DNA from: Pomphorhynchus laevis
Lineage: Eukaryota; Acanthocephala; Palaeacanthocephala; Echinorhynchida; Pomphorhynchidae
Length of the DNA: 64,000 nt
Assembly (NCBI GenBank): GCA_012934845.2
Contig: WNNJ02001681.1
Span: 1-64,000, forward strand
Reading direction: 5' to 3'
Numbering within the stretch: position 1 is the stretch's first letter; the number at the start of each line of letters is the position of its first letter. Shown here in pieces: positions 11,090 to 20,612 of the stretch. A program made the translations under genes and the position numbers. Under the pieces are notes generated by a model. The model was not told the DNA's origin, searched no databases, and worked only from the letters and a program-made list of their open reading frames with translations.

Positions 11090-11475
11090 ATGGCCCGTTG
11101 TAAGTTTAGTCTGAGTCAACTAAACTAGGTGGAGACACTGAAAAAGCAACGTTAAAAATTATGACTTAACGAAAGTTAAATGTTCTCAACCAGATTGAAA
11201 AAATACGTAAGTACTAATGATTTTAATTTTAGATATTTTTAATGTAACAGAAAAAATTGTATAGTTTGTGATGTTATAAATAATAATTGTATTGTAAGTA
11301 ATACGACAAACAAATGTTTTTCGTTAAATATTAATAATAATTGTAACTGCAATACCGCAGGTGTAGTGTATCTAATACAATGTACATGTGGATTGCAATA
11401 TATAGGAAAAAAATATCAAATGATAAAAACTAGGTTTAGGCAACACATATATAATATACAGCATAATTGAATGAA
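11090..11475 (+). mobile_element. Naiad-type PLE, 5' end and first half of GIY-YIG nuclease
   Basis: Begins with a hairpin-forming leader (AGTTTAGT ... ACTAAACT, 11102-11126) and reads CNCNTAGVVYLIQCTCGLQYIG, the GIY-YIG signature (VYLIQC ... YIGK) with the CCHH-type cysteines upstream (CDVINNNC, NKCF). It stops at CAGCATAAT, exactly where the fragment at 5691 resumes. A block GTAAGTACTAAT...TTTTAG lies between the leader and the domain (11210-11235) and recurs in the copies at 20.2 and 21.5 kb. Confidence 0.7.
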
Positions 11476-11502
11476 CAATTGCATACACGAGCGAGTATCA
11501 TC

Positions 11503-11580
11503 ATTTAGTCGGCTTCATCAATTATCCTCGTGTTAATTCTTTAATCCTAGATGCAGCACTGTACACTACAATCAGCGTAG
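11503..11580 (-). mobile_element. 3' end of the R2-like LINE, inverted
   Basis: About 75 bp are the reverse complement of 5612-5687 with nearly no differences, covering the end of the R2-like LINE coding region and its tail (read on the minus strand: GCTGATTGTAGTGTACAG ... GATGAAGCCGAC). Like its direct copy, it sits next to the CAGCATAAT site of a Naiad nuclease domain, here separated by about 35 bp. Confidence 0.75.
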
Positions 11581-12035
11581 GTGGACCTAGCAGCGTTGGT
11601 TTTACCTGACAGATTCCGGTTTCCTGTCAAAGAAAATTCAAAAGACAGATTGTCGGTTGTTTCCGTCAAATGTAGTGCTATTTCCGTCTTTTAGTTTCAA
11701 AAGACGGATACAACGTACAGTTTGCACAAGTAGAAATGTTTTCCTTACAAACTGTATCGTTTGTTTTTACAGAAAGGCAGCAGTTTTCTTTTAAAGTTTC
11801 AATTATAAAGCCTCACGTTTTTTCATCTCGACATAATCGGATCAAATCAAATTGTTTTGCAAAAACAATGAGCAAGTAGCAGCTAAATTCCGAGTGTTAG
11901 GGGTATTTGAAGACTGGGAATAAACATTAGGTTTTAATCAAATATTTTGAAAAATAGATGTTTTCAAAGTATTATTGGGAAGCCTGCTAACGAGTATTTC
12001 TAAAAAAGTTAAAGAATTATTTTGCTTCTCCGACA
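11581..12035. other. Unassigned sequence
   Basis: Contains short inverted words (TTCCGTCTTTTAG ... AAAAGACGGA near 11685-11708; CTGACAGATTCC ... CCTGTCA) but no recognisable coding region. Possibly the 5' part of an element I cannot name. Confidence 0.3.
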
Positions 12036-12312
12036 TTTTCTATTGTATGTCTCTATCAAAACTAGTAAAATTAGATAACAACCATTTAACGTCTATTTTA
12101 TCAGTAGCAACAACAAATGTATCTTCGACATAACGGACCCACATTTTAATTTCAGAAAAGATATTTTTCATATGATTCTCTTCCCATTATCTCAAATAGA
12201 GTTCGCTCAAAATAGGTGCTAGAGGATTACCCATTGCCAATCCATAGCAAAAATTAGTCAAAACTAAATTAAATGTAAAGGTATCACTAATAAAACAAAT
12301 AACTAGAACAAA
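12036..12312 (-). mobile_element. Canonical PLE reverse-transcriptase fragment
   Basis: Minus strand reads GLAMGNPLAPILSELYLR (PLE RT motif B) then MWVRYVEDTFVV, corresponding to the catalytic 'Y-V-D-D' strand, and NFTSFDRDIQ. The wording (AMGNPLAPILSE) is that of PLEs with the C-terminal nuclease, not of the Naiad copies, which read GVPMEGNGSPIIADLF. About 90 codons survive, with more than one break. Confidence 0.6.
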
Positions 12313-12689
12313 TATTAAATATGACAGATTCAGAATGTCGGTGTAGGTTGTATTGAAACAAAAAATTCAAATCGGCGTTTAAGATTATCATCAACGAAAT
12401 GAGAAAAACAATAGCGACATACAACATGTGACTGAGCGATTCGGGGTTTTCCATATAATTCAACGGTGAAACAGCCGTACACGATGATTAATAGCTTTAA
12501 CTAAAAACGTTTAAAAAATTTCCGCCTTTGTTCCCGAAAAAGACATTTGTTCCCGGATTAAAGAAAAAACTTATTCCAAAATAGATTAAATACAGCAAGT
12601 ATGTACACTTGTACTTACCTCTCTTTACGACACGTTTCAAATAATCACTTGCACTATTTAAAATATCTTTGAATTTAATCAAGTTATTT

Positions 12690-13100
12690 GAGCATTATTA
12701 AGTGATATGACGAAATTCAGGCATCTTACTTGATACGAGCAAATCGAATAATCCTTTCAATTTAAAAATTGGATATTGCAAGTCTCTGATTTTTCGCGGA
12801 AAGCAGTAACGCCATTAAAGACAACTACCTGCTACTTGAAAGAGGGATAGATGATGGCAAGTTGTCATCTAATTCCAAAACAAAATTGCTGATTTTAGAG
12901 TTGACATCTCAACCTGTATACTGAAAACAGGGATGTGGTATGATTAGCATGTACAACAATATACTGATCACATTAATGCGATTGGTAAAATGAAATACAT
13001 GAAGCTAAATACATAGTTGAAAATAAAGAGCCTTGTAGAACAATACTTGTTGGATAAGCCTGACGAACATTTTAAGTTTTTACCCTTTAAGTTTACATTT
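12690..13100 (-). mobile_element. LINE RT fragment, relative of the element at 2990-4237
   Basis: Read on the minus strand it aligns in order with the RT of the LINE at 3.0-4.2 kb: LQGSLFSTMYLAS (motif B), DQYIVVHA (catalytic strand, the two Asp lost), then QVVVFNGVTAFREKS and VRCLNFVISL. Highly decayed, with stops throughout. Confidence 0.5.
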
Positions 13101-13229
13101 ATATATTATGTATTGACATCCAAATAAACCAAGGCTCGTAGGAAAGCATCATATCGAAGTAAAAAATAGAAACAGAAACAAAATGAAATGAAAAAGATCA
13201 TCAAGAATCTACAAGTTAAAGTTTGAGGT

Positions 13230-13835
13230 GTTTATTGAATTGCGCAGCAGTAAAACTGTTAACCATTTAAGGCGATAGTCCATTCTATCGTTTATGGATG
13301 CGATTATTAAAGTCGTACAATTTGTTCGAGGCTTTGAACAATACTTTATACACAAAACAATACTTTAGTTCTGAAATCAGGAGATCTAATTTAATAGATC
13401 TGATAGTCAACGCATCGAGCCTACTAGAATAAGGGATGAAGCGAATTGCTGGAACAAAATGTGTGATCCTCTTCAAAATGTTTTCTGACTCACTTAATTC
13501 TGATTCCAGTAAAGGGCGTGTGGCATGAAAAGTGTAAAGCATATGCTATTTTAAGAGACTTGCATACACAATGCGTAATGCCTCAGGCTCAAGTTATCCA
13601 ACGTTTCGATAGAAAAAGCCTAAAGTTCTATGAGATTTGGTCACAATAATGGAAGAGTGAATGCGTGTTTTTAAGTTTGCCGAGATCACAGCATCTACAT
13701 CAATAAAATGATTAACTGACATAATAACGTTTGAACTGAATATATAGAAAAGGTAGTCGAGAGTAAGTAATCATTATATGCTTTCAATTGCTCACATTAA
13801 TGACTTAGTCGTGAGATGAAAACAAACTGCTGACC
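13230..13835 (-). mobile_element. LINE C-terminal region fragment (thumb)
   Basis: The frame 13285-13542 reads LESELSESENILKRITHFVPAIRF and SSRLDALTIRSIKLDL, the typical post-RT region of jockey/CR1-type LINEs (an 'I-x-R-R-F-x-K' helix followed by 'Y-x-x-R-L-x-x-L'). Upstream on the same strand (13560-13830), in broken frames, are SVNHFIDVDAV and SHRTLGFFYRN. It is not continuous with the RT fragment at 12690-13100, since it lies on the wrong side for one element. Confidence 0.6.
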
Positions 13836-13871
13836 TTATCCAAATTCGATTGACGTTAGAGAGAGCAGAAC

Positions 13872-14085
13872 GACATATATCTGACACCGTATAACTCACA
13901 GGCATGTGTGTTATAAAGTATGGAAAAGCTGACGTAGATTAAATAGTATTTTTTAAATTTAAAAATAGCATTTTTCGAATTCCGAAAGGTAGGTAGTAAT
14001 AGACTTTTTACTGGTGACATGGTTTTTAATCCTTACCGTTTTGCTTTTCGTTTAACTAAACTAATCTGTTCAATTTTGAAATATT
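13872..14085 (+). repeat. Direct repeat, copy 1 of 2
   Basis: About 210 bp beginning AACGACATAT and containing ACTCACAGGCATGTGTG, GGAAAAGCTGACGTAGATT and ACCTGT/GGTGACATGGTTTT. It recurs in the same orientation at 14884-15125. The two copies bracket about 800 bp without recognisable coding. They could be ends of a small non-autonomous element or a local duplication. Confidence 0.7.
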
Positions 14086-14709
14086 CGTACTGTATATTGA
14101 TATAAAAGGATTTAAATATTGCATTAATACTGATGTGTTGACACTGGAACCTTAGCAACTTGAAATTATATCTATAAAATGTGTGCTTGTTGCATGTTTT
14201 CGAATTTTGTTGACTAGAAAAGAAAATATTAAACATATTTTACAGATAATTTTATTTATTTAACTTTAAAAGCTTTATTCTAAAGTTAAATAATTAATTT
14301 TTTATTGATTTACTTTAAGCCTACCATTAAATTGAATTTGGATAATTAATTCTTATTATTTAAAATTAGTATTATTTTCTATAAAAATATTCATATTTTC
14401 TACAAAAATATGCGAGCAGTGCAAACTCTAATTGCTTACGGAATATTTTTTTATTAAATTTTGAATTCAGTTTATAATTTTTTAGTTAATTAAAATTATT
14501 ATCACAGTTGGATATTTTGAATAATGCGATCAAGTTCATCGTTTTGTATACAACCAAATTATATAAAAACAAAGACTACAAGCTTTTATTCAGAAAGGTG
14601 CAATTTTACGAAATTAAAATTGCATTTAGACTAACTTTTTGATATACCAGTGCGTAATAACCTGGTTTTTTCATCTGTTTAGACAACATACAGTGAATGC
14701 AAAAAAAAA

Positions 14710-14773
14710 CAAGCTTGCGTGAAATATAAATGTACACTATTTTTCGGTGTAGAAAACTAAACACGCAAGCTTG
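14710..14773. repeat. Inverted repeat (12-bp perfect arms)
   Basis: CAAGCTTGCGTG at 14710-14721 pairs with CACGCAAGCTTG at 14762-14773 around a 40-nt loop that itself contains TGTACAC / GGTGTA. It lies within the interval between the two 13.9/14.9-kb direct repeats. Confidence 0.8.
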
Positions 14774-14883
14774 CTTGAAGAAAGAACTTCGCGCATTTAA
14801 TTTATTGTTATCAATCGAAAAGATTTTATTCGCTATGTTTATAGAGTGCGGGGCTAATATATTAAGAAATGAACTTAAATTTC

Positions 14884-15125
14884 AGAACGACATATGCCTA
14901 ACACCATATAACTCACAGGCATGTGTGTTGTAAAGTATGGAAAAGCTGACGTAGATTAAATAACATTTTTCAAATTTAAAAAATTGTGTTTTCCGAATTC
15001 CGAAAGGTAGTGATATACCTGTGACATGGTTTTATCTGTGACAAATATACCTTTTTACCTGTGACATGGTTTTTTATATTTACCGGCTTGTTTTTCGTTA
15101 ACAAAACGAATCTGTAAAATTTTGA
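14884..15125 (+). repeat. Direct repeat, copy 2 of 2
   Basis: Second copy of the repeat at 13872-14085, with an extra internal duplication of a CTGTGACATGGTTTT segment (15016-15073). It ends in the same CGTTAAC..AA / AATCTGT sequence as copy 1. Confidence 0.7.
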
Positions 15126-15339
15126 ATTAGGATAATTTGTGTACTGCACACGTATGTTTGTCAGACTAATGTTCTCCTTTTAGATAATAAAAGGAAAAAC
15201 ATCTTGTGCATTACCAAAAAACTTTTCCTATCATGGAAAAAACAATTGAGAAACACGGTATGTTTGAAACAAAATCAGTATTAATTTAAAACCAGAACGA
15301 ATGTGTGTCCGTCCGTTTCAATACCGATACCGCATAATC

Positions 15340-16985
15340 AAATCAGCTAACTTAGTCTACGTATTTAATATAATTATAAAATAAACAAAACATAATAATG
15401 CTAAATTAAAATTTAATACTCAAATAATAAAATAAAAAATTGTTATGAGATTTTTTATAATTTATATACTTAAAATAAAAAATGACACCTAAAATAAAAG
15501 TCATTTTTATAAATGAACTGATAAATAACAAACGTTGTACACGAATAAGACAGAGGTTTTCAGTAGGAACTGCTATGCTATCAGGTTATGGGCCCTAATT
15601 CTTCGACTCAACATAGCAGCGGTGTCAAATACGTGCTAATTATGTATTTGATCTGATTAGATTTGATTATATTGTATCTTATTGTAATACAAAGTATATT
15701 ATTTATTATACATCCAAAGAAATTTTCCGCTAATGATTTTGAATTTATTTTTAATATTATTGTGTTGATTTATATATTTTAGTATTTTCTGTTTACTGGT
15801 ATTTATATAGTAACCTAGTTTAAAAAATATGCATTTATTAAATTATTTAAATGATTTTGAAGAAAACCAAAATCGTAAAAAATTGTTGCAATTCTTAAAA
15901 TTTCATTATTTAATGTATTATATTTTATATTAAATGACATGCATGAATGCTCATACGAAAATATGTTTCTTGTAAATTTAAATATGTCAACTTTACGATA
16001 TAAATAAAAAGTAGTTTAAGTTGATGTTAATTCAATGTTGATATCTAGATATATACTTTCTTTATCATTAATATTGGTTTTATTGAGAATGAGGTTACCT
16101 GGATAAATTTGTTGACTTATTGAATAAAAATTGTTAGAGTTAAATGCACAGATATAATCAAAAAATTGAAACATATATTTTATATCTTTATATAATTTAG
16201 ACATATTTTTATAGTTATGAACAAATTCATATACTATGAAACTTAAAAATAAGTCGGGTATGATTGGGCAACTTTTAACTCCCACTGGGACACCTTTTAT
16301 TTGTCAAGATATAGATGTCTCTACTTTTAAATAATTTTGATTTATTATAATATTTAAGGATCTTAATAATTCAATTTTATCCATATATTTATATTTACTT
16401 GATTGTTTAATTTTTGTAAGATATGCGTTATTGTTATTATAACATACATATGTATATATTTTTCCGAATATAAGATTTATTAATTTTACTAACGCTTCTT
16501 TAATATCTACTAAATCTAGATTTGTATAAAGCGTACTAAAATCGTAAGTATTTATATTCTGAAAATTTATTCCCTTTATGTGTTCAAAAATTCGTTTGTG
16601 TAGAATTAGTACTGAAATAGTGTTTTATACCTGTATTTATTTTGATTTCCCACTGTATGTTTTGAAGTGTTCATTAATTAATTTCAAGTATTTTATGCAT
16701 ATAATAAGCACAAAGTGGTTTTAATATACATTTAAAGCATTACGTATGAACTTAGGTTTTATTAAATTTTCATCTAATTTTAAAATATTAATATAATATA
16801 AGTATAATTTTATTATCTGCTTCAATTTTTATACTCTTTTTATCTATTAAAGAACAATGACTTGTAATAATTGTTTCTAAATTAAAATTACTACATTAAT
16901 ATGTTGTGTTTATATCGAAATCATTATAATTAAACTTTTTCATCAGTATATCATAATAAAGCATTATGCATATAAAGACAAAGTT
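15340..16985 (-). mobile_element. Naiad-type PLE, minus-strand copy (RT to 3' end)
   Basis: The 3' terminus is at about 15343-15365 (reverse complement of TACGTAGACTAAGTTAGC). Moving right and reading minus, it passes the pseudoknot region (15563-15640), the C-terminal helix region, then the RT: PIIPDLFLSF (motif B region, 16016-16285), the degenerate catalytic strand, and upstream the ETIITNHCS-type segment near 16870. It is 5' truncated at about 16985 within the RT. Broken by many changes. It faces a plus-strand copy across a GCTAGC-rich junction. Confidence 0.7.
15563..15640 (-). ncRNA. Diverged pseudoknot in minus-strand Naiad
   Basis: Helix 2 is intact on the minus strand (CTGCTATG and CATAGCAG at 15619-15612 and 15577-15570). 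Helix 1 has decayed (GACACC against GGGCCC). Retention of helix 2 alone does not prove selection but confirms that the region is a fixed part of the element. Confidence 0.5.
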
Positions 16986-16994
16986 ATTATTAGC

Positions 16995-17112
16995 TTTAAG
17001 TATGCTAGCTAGCACACTTATGCTAGCTAGCATATTTTTTTATAACTAGCTTTAGCTAGTTTTTAAAAAAAAAGGCTAGCTAAAGAAACATACTATGCTA
17101 GCTAAATATGCT
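16995..17112. repeat. Palindrome-rich junction (GCTAGC words)
   Basis: At least seven GCTAGC/GCTAGCTAGC palindromes in about 115 bp, including two TATGCTAGCTAGCA units, a TAACTAGCTTTAGCTAG unit and a run of A. It lies exactly between the 5'-truncated end of the minus-strand Naiad and the start of the plus-strand Naiad, i.e. at the centre of an inverted pair. Confidence 0.75.
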
Positions 17113-17682
17113 AGCTAACAAGAAACATATTTCGTATGAGCATTCATGCATGCCATTTAATATAAAATATAATACATTAAATAATGAAATTTTAAGAATT
17201 GCAACAATTTTTTACGATATTGGTTTTCTTCAAAATCATTTAAATAATTTAAATGATTACTTTAAATGTTAATTTAAATAATTTAAATGATATTTTAATT
17301 CAACAACAAAAAATTTAGAACAGACAAAAATAATAAACTTTCAAAATTAATATACATACGATTTTAGTACGCTTTATACAAATCTAGAATTAGTAGATAT
17401 TAAAGAAGCGTTAGTAAAATTAATTAATCTTATATTCGGAAAAAGATATACATATATATGCTATAATAATTATAACGCCTATCTAACAAAAATTAAACAA
17501 TTAGGTAAATATAAATATAAACGATTTTAGTACGCTCTATACAAATCTAGATTGATAATATGAATAAAATTGAATTAATAGAATCCTTAAATATTTTGAT
17601 ATATCAAAACTATTTAAAAGTAGGGACGTTTATATTTATACAAGTAAAAGGTGTTCCAATGGGTGGTAATAGTAGCCTAATT

Positions 17683-17896
17683 ATAGCTGACTTGTTTTTA
17701 AGCTTTATAGCTGACTTGTTTTTAAGCTTTATAGCTGACTTGTTTTTAAGCTTTATAGCTGACTTGTTTTTAAGCTTTATAGCTGACTTGTTTTTAAGCT
17801 TTATAGCTGACTTGTTTTTAAGCTTTATAGCTGACTTGTTTTTAAGCTTTATAGCTGACTTGTTTTTAAGCTTTATAGCTGACTTGTTTTTAAGCT
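17683..17896 (+). repeat. 24-bp tandem repeat x9 inside an RT palm
   Basis: Nine consecutive units of a 24-bp sequence, identical by eye apart from the last bases of the ninth, each coding I-A-D-L-F-L-S-F in the RT frame. Other Naiad copies here (25.69 and 29.29 kb) carry the unit once, directly after motif B. The uniformity indicates recent slippage or unequal exchange. Confidence 0.95.
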
Positions 17897-18406
17897 CTAA
17901 ACCATATAAATATATGTTTCGATAAATCCATGATACATGTGTATTTAATTCTAGCAATTTTTATTCAATAAGCGAACAAATTTATCCAGAAAGCCTTATT
18001 CTTTACAAAACCAATATTAATGATAAAGAAGGTGTATATCTAGATATGAACATTAAATTAACTCTAACTAAAACTACTATTAATTTATATCGTAAAGTTG
18101 ACATATTTAAATTTACAAGAAACATATTTTTGTATGAGCATTTATGCATACCATATAATATAAAATATAATACATTAAATAATGAAATTTTGAATAATTT
18201 AATAGATACATATTTTAAACTAGGTTACTATAAAAACAACATCAAGCAGAAAGTAGTAAAATATATAAATCAACACAATAACATAAAGAATAAATTTAAA
18301 CTCTTAAGAGACAAATTTTCATAGATGGGTATTAAATGATATACTTTGTATTAGAATAAGATACTAGGTAGTTTTATCAAACGAAATACATCATTAGTAC
18401 GTATTT

Positions 18407-18463
18407 GGCCCCGCTGCTATGTTGGGTAGAGGAGTTAGGGGCCGAAACCTGATAGCATAGCAG
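18407..18463 (+). ncRNA. H-type pseudoknot in Naiad 3' region (HDV-like topology)
   Basis: Helix 1: GGCCCC (18407-18412) with GGGGCC (18438-18443). Helix 2: CTGCTATG (18414-18421) with CATAGCAG (18456-18463). The strands interleave, giving a perfect pseudoknot with 6 and 8 bp and a 12-nt linker GAAACCTGATAG. The 5' strand of helix 1 begins with G G, as in HDV-like ribozymes. No P3 or P4 helix is obvious, so catalysis is a hypothesis only. Confidence 0.6.
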
Positions 18464-18702
18464 TTCCTCCTGATGACCTCTAATTCTTATTCTGATACAA
18501 CGTCTGTTATTTATTAGTCAATTCATAAAAATGACGTGTATTTAAAATTTAAATTTTTTATTTTAACTTGATTTAAATTGTAGAAAATCTGAAAACAATT
18601 ATTTATTTTATTATTTAATTATTAAATTTTGATTTAGAAATATTATGTTTTTTTTATAATTATATTAAATACGTAGACTCAGTTACCTGATTTGATTATC
18701 AA

Positions 18703-19683
18703 TAGTTGTTATTATATAGTTATGCTTAAATTCAGTGAGTTCTGTATACATATCCTTGTTAATTTGATCTTTTCTTTTATAATTGTTTGTTATTTTCATT
18801 TTCTCTCTAATTTTATCTAATAAGTTTTCCAAACGACAATCTTTGATGTATCAAGGCTTTTTCTATTAATCAGATTATCAAAAAAAGCACTTAAGTTATT
18901 ATATAACAAATTGTAAATTTTGTTGTTGTTATTATTATTTAATCTATATTTATACCCTTTTGATAGCATTTTTAAGTGGCAATTGCAATCAGTTTCTAAA
19001 ATAATCCTTACATATTGCTTTCAATTCTTAATTATAATTTCAAATTTTTCGTCCTAATACCAGTTACAACTTATACATTATTTTAGGAATATATTTACTT
19101 AAATCTGATCATATTATTTCTCTACTTTTAAAATTATTTAAAAGTCTACCTATATTTATGTTACCTATACATTTATTAATGAATTTTATGGTCAGTATAT
19201 ATTTTTTATTGTTATTATTAACATTTATTGTACGATTATAGTATTTTGTGTTACAATAACTGTCTATTATAGAACTTAGCATATCATATTCTTTAATTAA
19301 TCTTTGATTTATTGAACAAATGATATTTTTAGAAAAACTTCTTATATTTACATAAAGATCTTTTAGTTTATTATCTCTAAAAACTTACGTAAATATTTCC
19401 AATTGTTTATTTATATACATATCTTTTTGAATATTTTTAACTCTATTTTTCTTAATCCTTTTGTCACCATGACTTCTTGGTTTGCGTTTACTCGGATTAT
19501 TATAATATAGTTGTTTATTATTTACTATACTACTTCTGTCAATTCCTTGTACCACGTCATTTAATCCTAATGGGTACATGGAATTAAGCGTTTTAATCGA
19601 AAAATCTTCTCTTTCGAATAGCTTTTGATTTCATATTGTCTTATTTTCTTCAACAATATGTTCTAAAATAAATAATTTAACAA
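18703..19683 (-). mobile_element. Naiad-type PLE, minus-strand copy (nuclease end to CxC/RT start)
   Basis: Read from the right: HIVEEN-like end of the GIY-YIG domain (19640-19680), then EDFSIKTLNSMYPLGLNDVV (19385-19579 frame), KRKPRSHGDKR, the Asn/Lys-rich linker, KYIPKI (19090), and the sequence equivalent to YNSLYNNL (18900) and YIITTID at the start of the RT (18720). It is cut there and abuts the 3' terminus of the plus-strand copy, a tail-to-truncated-end inverted arrangement. Confidence 0.7.
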
Positions 19684-19997
19684 CCAGCGATCTGTCTATT
19701 CTAGATGGTGCAAAGTGTCATTACTTAAAATCAGCATTAAAACTATCATCTAAAACTTCATCTACGCGAATTCGTTTGATAACTAAAGAACAACCAATAT
19801 CAGAAAGTTTAGTTTTAAAAAAGAATCTAAGTTTAACTACTTCATTAACACAACACATTCAAAATATGAAAAAAAGAAGACGAAGTCAGTACAGAATTCT
19901 GGAGTACGCCAGCTATGATACAAACAAATTGGGCGAAGCCAAATTATACCAAGAGAAGATTTATATTAAGATTATCAACGCATGGCTATCACAATAA
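19684..19997 (+). CDS. Unidentified open frame
   Basis: An open frame of about 104 codons ends at TAA 19995-19997. It has no upstream ATG; the first ATG codes for M in QNMKKRRRSQYRIL. Composition is mixed and not obviously low-complexity (AKCHYLKSAL, EYASYDTNKLGEAKLYQEK). It starts directly at the broken edge of the minus-strand Naiad. I do not recognise it. It could be an exon, an element's coding fragment or chance. Confidence 0.25.
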
Positions 19998-20149
19998 AAT
20001 TTGTTGTTGGGGACGAATATTCATGAAATGCATACTAATTGCATATGTTAATATTGCAAGTGTTTATACAATAGCCTTATGCAGGGATTAAGTTATTATT
20101 ATTTGTGCCCTCTTATACATGCCCTCATTTCAATTTAAACCCCTGTTCT

Positions 20150-20188
20150 CACTTGCGGAAATTCGCATGCTTGTAAAATCCGCAAGTG
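20150..20188. repeat. Perfect 10-bp inverted repeat
   Basis: CACTTGCGGA (20150-20159) and TCCGCAAGTG (20179-20188) enclose a 19-nt loop containing GCATGC. It lies about 20 bp upstream of a Naiad 5' segment and is more GC-rich than its surroundings. Function unknown: a hairpin, a terminator-like fold or a transposon end are all possible. Confidence 0.75.
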
Positions 20189-20199
20189 AAATTTTGGAA

Positions 20200-20612
20200 A
20201 AAAAATTAAGTACTAATTATTTTTATTTTAGATATTTTAAATGTAACAGAAAAAATTGTTTGTGATGTTATAAATAATAATTGTATTGTAAGTAATACGA
20301 CAAACAAATGCTTTTCATTAAATATTAATAATAATTGTAACTGCAATACCGCAGGTATAGTGTATCTAATACCATGTACATGTAGATTGCAATATTTAAG
20401 AAAAACATATCAAATGTTAAAAACTAGGTTTAGGCAACACATATATAATATACAGCATAATAGTCAAACTATATATCATAAACATATGAGATTAATAGGA
20501 CATGATATTAAAACTGTAAATTATTTATTTTAGAACATATTATCGAAGAAAACATATCAATATTAAATCAAAATCTATTAGAAAAAGAAGATTTTTGGGT
20601 TAAAACGCTTAA
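20200..20612 (+). mobile_element. Naiad-type PLE fragment: GIY-YIG nuclease domain
   Basis: Covers the N-terminal domain: RYFKCNRKN, CDVINNNCIV, NKCFSLNINNN, AGIVYLIPCTC (the GIY strand), KTRFRQHIYNIQHN (the basic helix after YIG), QTIYHKHMRLIGHD, then EDFW. It keeps the region around 'ATACAGCATAATAGTCAAAC' uninterrupted, so it serves as the reference for the split copies at 5.69, 11.47 and 25.06 kb. It ends abruptly near 20612 before MYPLGLND. Broken in its second half. Confidence 0.75.

Larger units (their letters stand above)
17113..18700 (+). mobile_element. Naiad-type PLE, plus-strand copy with rearranged RT
   Basis: Opens with a displaced piece of the C-terminal region (17113-17270), then the RT from about 17310: YDFSTLYTNL-like sequence near 17355, GVPMGGNSS (17650), a nine-fold repeat of IADLFLSF, then a damaged catalytic strand near 17925, EQIYPESLIL (17970) and YLDMNIKL. 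The C-terminal frame is 18046-18324. The pseudoknot is at 18407-18463 and the 3' terminus at about 18670-18695. A segment around DFSTL (17519-17550) is repeated, so the copy has suffered several internal rearrangements. Confidence 0.75.

Noticed and set aside
10931-11119. 62-codon minus-strand frame and a tRNA/SINE-like GC-rich patch
   Set aside because: No A/B box pair with correct spacing and no protein similarity.
12312-12480. Cys-containing minus-strand reading (SHVVCRYCFSHFVDD)
   Set aside because: Two cysteines alone do not make a zinc finger; stops nearby and no family recognised.
12497-12682. Minus-strand frame reading IKFKDILNSASDYLKRVVKR with a GTAAGT-like donor
   Set aside because: Possible 48-bp exon, but isolated, with no phase-compatible neighbour on that strand.
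18430-18490. Hammerhead ribozyme in the Naiad 3' region (CTGATGA and GAAAC present)
   Set aside because: The two core words occur in reversed order and the intervening sequences do not pair as stems I-III even in permuted form.
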